Source: Cucumis sativus
Lineage: Eukaryota > Streptophyta > Magnoliopsida > Cucurbitales > Cucurbitaceae
Reading direction: 5' to 3'
Length of the DNA stretch: 64,000 nt
NCBI RefSeq assembly: GCF_000004075.3
Contig: NC_026657.2
Span: forward strand, 28,738,408 to 28,802,407
The position numbers and the translations under genes are program-made. The notes below the pieces were generated by a model. It saw nothing but the letters and a program-made list of their open reading frames with translations, had not been told where the DNA came from and searched no databases. This document shows positions 58,501 to 64,000 of the stretch, piece by piece; positions within the stretch are counted from its first letter, which is position 1; every line of letters starts with the position of its first letter.

Positions 58501-59241
58501 AAAAAATACGTTAATCAAACAAAGCAAGTAATATACCGTTATTTATTTCTTCAAACTTCTGTTGTGCGCCTTTTTTATTATTTTTATCAGGGTGATACTG
58601 AAGAGAGAGCCTGCCAAGGATTCATGAAGACCCTAACAAGTGAGAATAACTAACCCATAAATGAAGTCAAAAATAAATTTCTGCATAACCAATAAAATTT
58701 GGGTGATATTGGAACAAATCAAATATCAGATAGGAAAATCAACAAAATCCAGCACAATATTAGTCCCAAATGATATTCAGTGAATAAGAACTCATAACCA
58801 AGAAAATTCTGCCATGAGCTAACACAACCACATGAAGTTGAATCAAAATTTTGGAGAGAAGTCACAGAACATACTTGTGGAAAGCTTTCTGAATTTCCCG
58901 CTGACTCGCATTCCGCTCAACTCCGAGAACCTGAAAACAATTTTTTTAAAAAACGCAACAAACATGAGCCATTCTATAACATCGCCACAAAACTTCAATA
59001 CTCCATAACAACACGCCTGATAAATTCTTGAGTTACAAACAATTAGACGAAGATCAAGCCGAACATCAAAATAAAAAAAAAAACGCCGATTAACAACAAA
59101 TGTCAAAATGCATCAACGAGAGAAAAACTTAGAACAGATTTTCGTTACCTTATAAGGGTCCATTGTTTTGGCTTCTAAAGACAACCGAAAGAGGAACAGA
59201 AACGCCATAACGAAGATGATCGATGCCAAGCGAGTCTCCAT
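55504..59241 (-). CDS. ERDJ3A: ER-lumenal J-domain protein ERDJ3A (TMS1)
   Basis: Seven exons on the minus strand: 59241-59149, 58930-58875, 58610-58537, 58245-57734, 57644-57303, 57106-56753 and 55791-55504; phases fit and give 572 residues, the length I recall for Arabidopsis TMS1. An N-terminal signal peptide (METRLASIIFVMAFLFLFRL) directs it to the ER lumen. The J domain starts DPYKVLGVERNASQ and has HPD at 56-58. A Gly/Phe-rich region (about 85-200, GFGAEDIFSNLFGGGF) follows, then a thioredoxin-like half with VGRIDCDSESSFCKDLG, YPHRTPRIFVY and VDALPAIVGWL. It would act as a BiP cochaperone; in Arabidopsis it supports pollen-tube heat tolerance. No transmembrane helix beyond the signal and no KDEL end (ends KPILK). 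The 961-base intron before the last exon (55792-56752) holds no gene I can see. Confidence 0.94.
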
Positions 59242-61710
59242 GATCAGATCAGACAGAGATTTGCAACTGATGAGTTTGAAAATTGGAATTTGGTAATTGG
59301 GAAATCAGAAAAATGGAGGGAGAAATCAAACGCCGAGATGCAAATAAATATATGTTCCTTCCCGTTGCCGAGAGAAATAGAAAAATCGAGAGCCTTCGAT
59401 TTTTGCGAAATCAGTAATTTGCTTGCGTGGCAGCTCCAAGTCATACCACGAAATCGGACCAATGAGAGTCGAGAGTTTGCTTATGTCACATCTTAAATTC
59501 CAATTTTAAAATGGGCCGGGCCAAAAATTTAATGCATGGGCTCGTTCATTTTGATCCCACTCAGTTTAGCACACGATCTAGCCCAGAGCCGAGGCACAGG
59601 TGGACTCAATAATATACCCTTACCAAATTATTAGCGGGAAATTGCATCAAGTGAAGAAAATGTGTATGAAAAAATAACACCCGCTATAACTAAGTAATTA
59701 GTGATATCATTATTATTATAAGGTTATTAAATAGTTATTTATTTTTAAATTTGTTATTTTTGTAATTTATATCCTTCTTTAATAATTTAGAAACAACCAC
59801 TCCTATTACCTACATATGGGTATACAAAAAATAAAGCTCATATAACCGAACAAATAATTGAAATGTCTTAAATTTGTGACGTAACATTATACGAGCAATT
59901 CAGTAGGGATCTATTTCATATTTTATGTATATAGACATTGAAAGTCTATCAATTTTTATTGTTGTTAGCATTTGAAATTTTGTTATATTTTGTAAAATTT
60001 ATGGTTTATTTTCTTGTATTTAGAAATAACTCTCCTGTTAGATCAATGTGATGTAAATTTACCCTTATTTTTTTACTTTTTGTTTATAGTTGTTTCAGTT
60101 AAGAAATTTAATTAAATTCATATATATTTTAGGTTTCTTACTAAGTTGTTGTTTTTGTTTTTTTTTTTTAAACACGTCTATCCTAAAACCGATGATTTGC
60201 GTTGTTATGAGTCAAATTTCAAAAACAACTTTTCAAAATTTCTAAATTTGGCAGGTTGTTTTTGGTGTTAATGGTAAAATAAAGTAAATTGTTTATTGTT
60301 TTATAAATAACACAAACAAAAAATAACCGAGTAAACTAACGAGTATATTAATTAATAAAATTAGGAATAACAATAAAAATAAAAATAGACAAAATTGTGT
60401 ACATGGTACACAACTTTTCACCGTCCTCGTGAAAAATGAAGTACATAATCAAATTCGTGTTACGCATAGATAAGTACCTCAATCCCCTAATTACCCTTGA
60501 TTTGTCATTATTTTAAATTCAACATTATACAACATTACTCATACACACATGCACGTATGTATGGATACGCCTACACAAAATTCATGTACACAGTGTATGA
60601 TTGTTCAATCTCCAACTATCTTTGATTTGTCTCTATTTTTAAATTTAAACCTATACAAAACTCATGTAGACAAAGTTTTGTCGTACTTAATCACACACAG
60701 TATGTTTAAGCTAAACGACACTTTCATCATATTCTATCATTATAATTATTGTAAGTTGGCTTAATCAAATAATTTGTTGAATAGGGGTGAAGAGGAGGCT
60801 TGTTTTCTTACTCTTGACCATGTCATGTGGTTGCGTATTTGTACCAAATCTAGGTCCAACATATCATTTTCCTAAAGATTGCTTTGCATGCTTTAGGCAG
60901 TGAATGTTATTTACGAATAGTTGTTATTTCAATCATTTTCTTTAAATCATAAATAATGAAAAAGCATCTATTATTATAAAATATGATGCTGGATTGTAGA
61001 ATTGAACTGATTAAATAACTATTGTACGAGGTGAGTAATTGAAAAAGTTAATGCGAATAATGAAGTTAAAAATCGTGATTCAATATGATAACCATATTTT
61101 TAAATCAATGGTAAATCACAATGTAGGTGAGTTTTTATTTACTCATCAAACCTAATTCAACTTGAAAATAAAATTCGTAAAAGTTTTATTTTAACTTTTG
61201 AAATAAAAAAAAGTAGATAGAAAAAAAGAAAGAAAAATGAAACTATATTTGAACCATAGAAAATAGGATTAGTATTTATTTGATTATATTGGATTTGGTG
61301 CTATAAGTTTGTTTCCCTTCACATATTATTTTATTATTCGGAATTCTAATGGAACAAAACTATGATTCAATCAATGTCTATACATATATGATATCACATG
61401 GACAACCTGTAGTAAACCAACAAGCAATTCCTACAGTCCCTTTTTTCTCTTTCCCTTTTAAGCACGAAACTGGTGGTCAGCCTTCACAGCTCCACCCTTT
61501 TCTTCCACGGCCGCCGTTAACGTCGCATCTCTAAGCTTCATCAATTGGTATTTTTTGGTGGGGTTGTATTACCCACGAGCTGCAAGCAATCAGTAAAGCA
61601 TCGAGCATAAAATCCCCCAAAATGGCGGTTGAGTTTCAGTAACAACACAATACGAGTGGAAGGTGAACGAGGAAAGAGCGACAGTTGGGGGGTTTTTGGA
61701 GAGTGGAAAA
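59242..61710. other. divergent upstream region of ERDJ3A and mSFC1
   Basis: No gene seen. The first 350 bases are the GC-richer promoter side of ERDJ3A; 61.5-61.7 kb is the leader side of mSFC1. Around 59925-60015 there is a short stretch like the dispersed repeats at 41.5 and 52.1 kb (TAGACATTGAAAGTCTATCA, then TTTTGTTATATTTTGTAAAA). Two diverged copies of a 50-base AT-rich segment lie near 60495 and 60619. Confidence 0.5.
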
Positions 61711-62127
61711 ATGGAGAATCAGGAAGCTCGTGGGTCGAATAAGGAACAGAGTTCGACGAAGAAATCGATTCCTCCGTACATGAAGGCGATCTCTGGTTCT
61801 CTCGGAGGGGTAATGGAGGCTTGTTGTCTACAGCCGATTGATGTTATCAAGACTAGGTTGCAGCTCGATCGGAGCGGAGCGTACAAGGGGATTGTTCACT
61901 GTGGAACCACGGTTACGCAAACGGAAGGAGTTCGAGCTCTTTGGAAGGGACTGACTCCCTTCGCTACGCATCTGACCTTGAAATATGCGCTTCGTATGGG
62001 GTCCAATGCGGTTCTTCAGACCGCGTTTAAGGATTCTGAAACTGGAAAACTCAGCAATCATGCTCGTCTGATTTCTGGATTTGGTGCCGGGGTTTTGGAG
62101 GCTCTCGTCATTGTTACTCCATTTGAG
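61711..62127 (+). CDS. mSFC1: mitochondrial succinate/fumarate carrier mSFC1, first exon (partial)
   Basis: First coding exon, 139 codons, cut by the window edge: a GTCAGT donor follows at 62128 and I find no second exon before 64000. Start taken at MENQEARGS; an in-frame Met at 61663 would add 16 residues not typical of the family. Seen: KSIPPYMKAISGSLGGVMEA (first helix), the carrier signature PIDVIKTRLQ (PxDxxKxR), GIVHCGTTVTQTEGVRALWKGL (matrix helix and second half of repeat 1), the second helix FATHLTLKYALRMGSN, and the start of repeat 2, ending VTPFE just before the second PxExxK motif. It should exchange succinate for fumarate across the inner mitochondrial membrane, as in yeast Sfc1. 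About 170 residues are missing on the right. Confidence 0.93.
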
Positions 62128-64000
62128 GTCAGTTTGCATCTCTCGCTCTCTCTTTCGCATTTTCAACTAATTAGCTAGAATTCAACCTTCAGTTTCATAT
62201 TCGACGGATTTGATCATAGAATGATTACTTGTTATTTTTATATCATGATATCTTTTGATGAGCGATAATGAAATCAATTCTTAGAATTAGAAATTGAAAA
62301 TCGTTAGCTCTGAAAGTTGGTCTGAAGGTTGAGTTGAGGGGCGCTGGTTCTTCTCTTTCACAATGGGAAACCATGTCGTGTACGATAGTTGACGCTGAAA
62401 GGACGGATATAATATAATATAAACACCTTTTGCTGATTTTTTTAATGGTGATATACCTAAATCAATTTTAAATGCTCATTGATGGCTTTGTTTTCAACGA
62501 AACACATGGGTTTTATAATGACAGAATGAGATTCCAAATAAGACCCTCCATTTGCCTTTTCTTGCCGAGCCCTATATATAATAAATTACTTGGTGATTTG
62601 TTGGGGCTGGTGGTGAACAGTGTTCTTGCCCTTTTAACTTTGCGAATATGTATCAATTAGTTTTCGTAAGGGTCAGAAGCAGAACGGAGCCCACTGCTAC
62701 CGTACCCTCTCTGAACTTTTAGCATTTTATTATTTTCTATATACTGATGTTTTAGCATCTGGACTTAATTTTACGTTTCTAAGTTCACAACATTAGAAAA
62801 TTGTTCATAGTCATAAACTCACAGTCAGAAAAATAGAGTAGGTATACATTTGGACAAAGTTTGATTCGGACAGCAGAAACTCTTGCGGCTTCATATTCTC
62901 TACCGAATACTCCATTCGTCAGTTGTTTCTTTTTTCTTTTTTTTTTTCCATGAGATCAACATTTGAGAGTCGTTACTCAAGCATGTTTTAGTTTTTTTAG
63001 AAATTCCAGTTTCTTTACCACTGTCAATGGTTTGCGTTGGTTGCCGATTCTCTTCATTTGGGTTTAAGCCTCTAAGTTAGGGTAGGGGACAGTGCTAAAT
63101 GGAAATCCATAAATGTTACTGGTAGTGAAACCAAAACCCCACATTTCAATTTTAAAATAAGTGATTTGATTGGTATGATCCATGGATTAATCTTGGATGC
63201 ATTATATTGTATAAAAAATTGTGATAAGAACCAAAGTTTCGAATTTGATAGGAAAAGGGAATACTATATATATTAGTAACGACAATTATTTACCATAGTA
63301 TGAGACTTTGGGGTACAACTAAAGTAAAATTGTAAAATCACGTGGACACATGTTGAAAGTGGATAACATTGTACCATTGCTAATCCGGTTTTTGACCAGT
63401 CTATAGTGGCAGGTGGGACAGTGGCCAAAACGAATTTGACATGTTTGCAGTTTTGCCAATTTACTATGAAACTCTCAAGTTTTCCATTCTCTACATCAAA
63501 TTGATTTATTGCCTAGTTAGTTGGTACCGCCACTCTTCGTCTTACTATCTTCTTATTATTCTCCTTGCAAGTCAAAATTCATCTTTTCTATTTCTTTTGC
63601 ATCAGTGATGCATCCCTTTTACGTAAATGTAAGTAACTTATTAAAGTAGAAGTTTGCGTCAAATAAAGAGTTGCACAATTATTTTGTATCTCGAGTAAAT
63701 TTGCAGAGGGCTTCAAGATAAAGTCGGTAATAAAAAGATGTTGGGAAGTTAGATTCAAGTTCAAAAGTTTGAGTAAGAAGAACATTTTGGCTTAAAAAAT
63801 GAATTATTTATCCTCTTGCTCCTGTCCATACACCACACTGTGCTGCGTGCTACAGATAAATTCGAGTGTCTTCCATCTCAAACTTTTGTTGTTTTTTGGT
63901 TTTCCTGGTCAATTGAAGAGATTTTTCTGCCTCATCTAAACATTATGTAATAAGGTGTAAGCGGTTCAGCTTGAGTTGATTTGTTTGGTAAATTTTGTTC
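62128..64000 (+). other. mSFC1 intron 1 (runs off the window)
   Basis: From the donor at 62128 to the window end no carrier exon is seen (the expected next motif starts VVKIRLQQQ). Frames here are short and without recognisable content, so I read it as one intron of at least 1.87 kb. Confidence 0.6.

Overview
The window reads as nuclear DNA of a flowering plant. It has AT-rich spacers, many short GT-AG introns, plant-only gene families (PYR/PYL ABA receptor, TIC56, L-type lectin receptor kinases, receptor-like proteins, a BRCA2-type repair gene) and TTTAGGG telomere-type repeats. A eudicot is clear. A cucurbit (Cucumis-like) is my best guess from overall feel and the dispersed repeats, but I could not test it.

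Layout, left to right. (1) 80-2422 (+): 3' end of a BRCA2 homologue (tower, OB2 and OB3 parts). (2) 5170-5790 (-): intronless PYL4/5/6-type abscisic acid receptor. (3) 7486-10732 (-): five-exon gene for the chloroplast inner-envelope protein TIC56. (4) 13593-15605 and 18625-20628 (+): tandem pair of L-type lectin receptor kinases of the LecRK-VI/LECRKA4 kind. (5) 20853-20925 (-): tRNA-Glu(CTC). (6) 22981-25824 (+): AMT2/AMT3-type ammonium transporter. (7) 26090-26840 (-): small PEBP/YbhB-type protein. (8) 28859-32266 and 33952-37116 (-): tandem pair of Ve/Cf-like receptor-like proteins with a near-identical ~2 kb core. (9) 38.65-41.28 kb (-): possible spliced transcript that I cannot identify. 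(10) 42973-46406 (+): aprataxin-like gene ('bHLH140') with P-loop kinase, macro, HIT and zinc-finger parts. (11) 48033-50461 (-): pyruvate decarboxylase. (12) 50.5-55.5 kb: gene-poor, with an interstitial telomeric array and a promoter-like block without a recognisable gene. (13) 55504-59241 (-): ER-lumenal J-protein ERDJ3A/TMS1. (14) 61711-62127 (+): first exon of the mitochondrial succinate/fumarate carrier mSFC1, running off the right edge.

Most genes are single housekeeping loci with unrelated jobs (DNA repair, hormone sensing, plastid import, nitrogen uptake, fermentation, ER folding, mitochondrial transport). The order resembles, from memory, the start of Arabidopsis chromosome 5 (PEBP, aprataxin-like, PDC, mSFC1, LecRKA4, TIC56, BRCA2), with PYL4/AMT2-type genes that in Arabidopsis lie together on chromosome 2. 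The accessory part is the two immune-receptor-type tandem pairs. I found no convincing new multi-gene system. The strongest unusual signals are the mosaic receptor-like protein pair, the 54-base telomeric array, the promoter-like block near 53.6 kb and the unidentified spliced unit at 38.65-41.28 kb.
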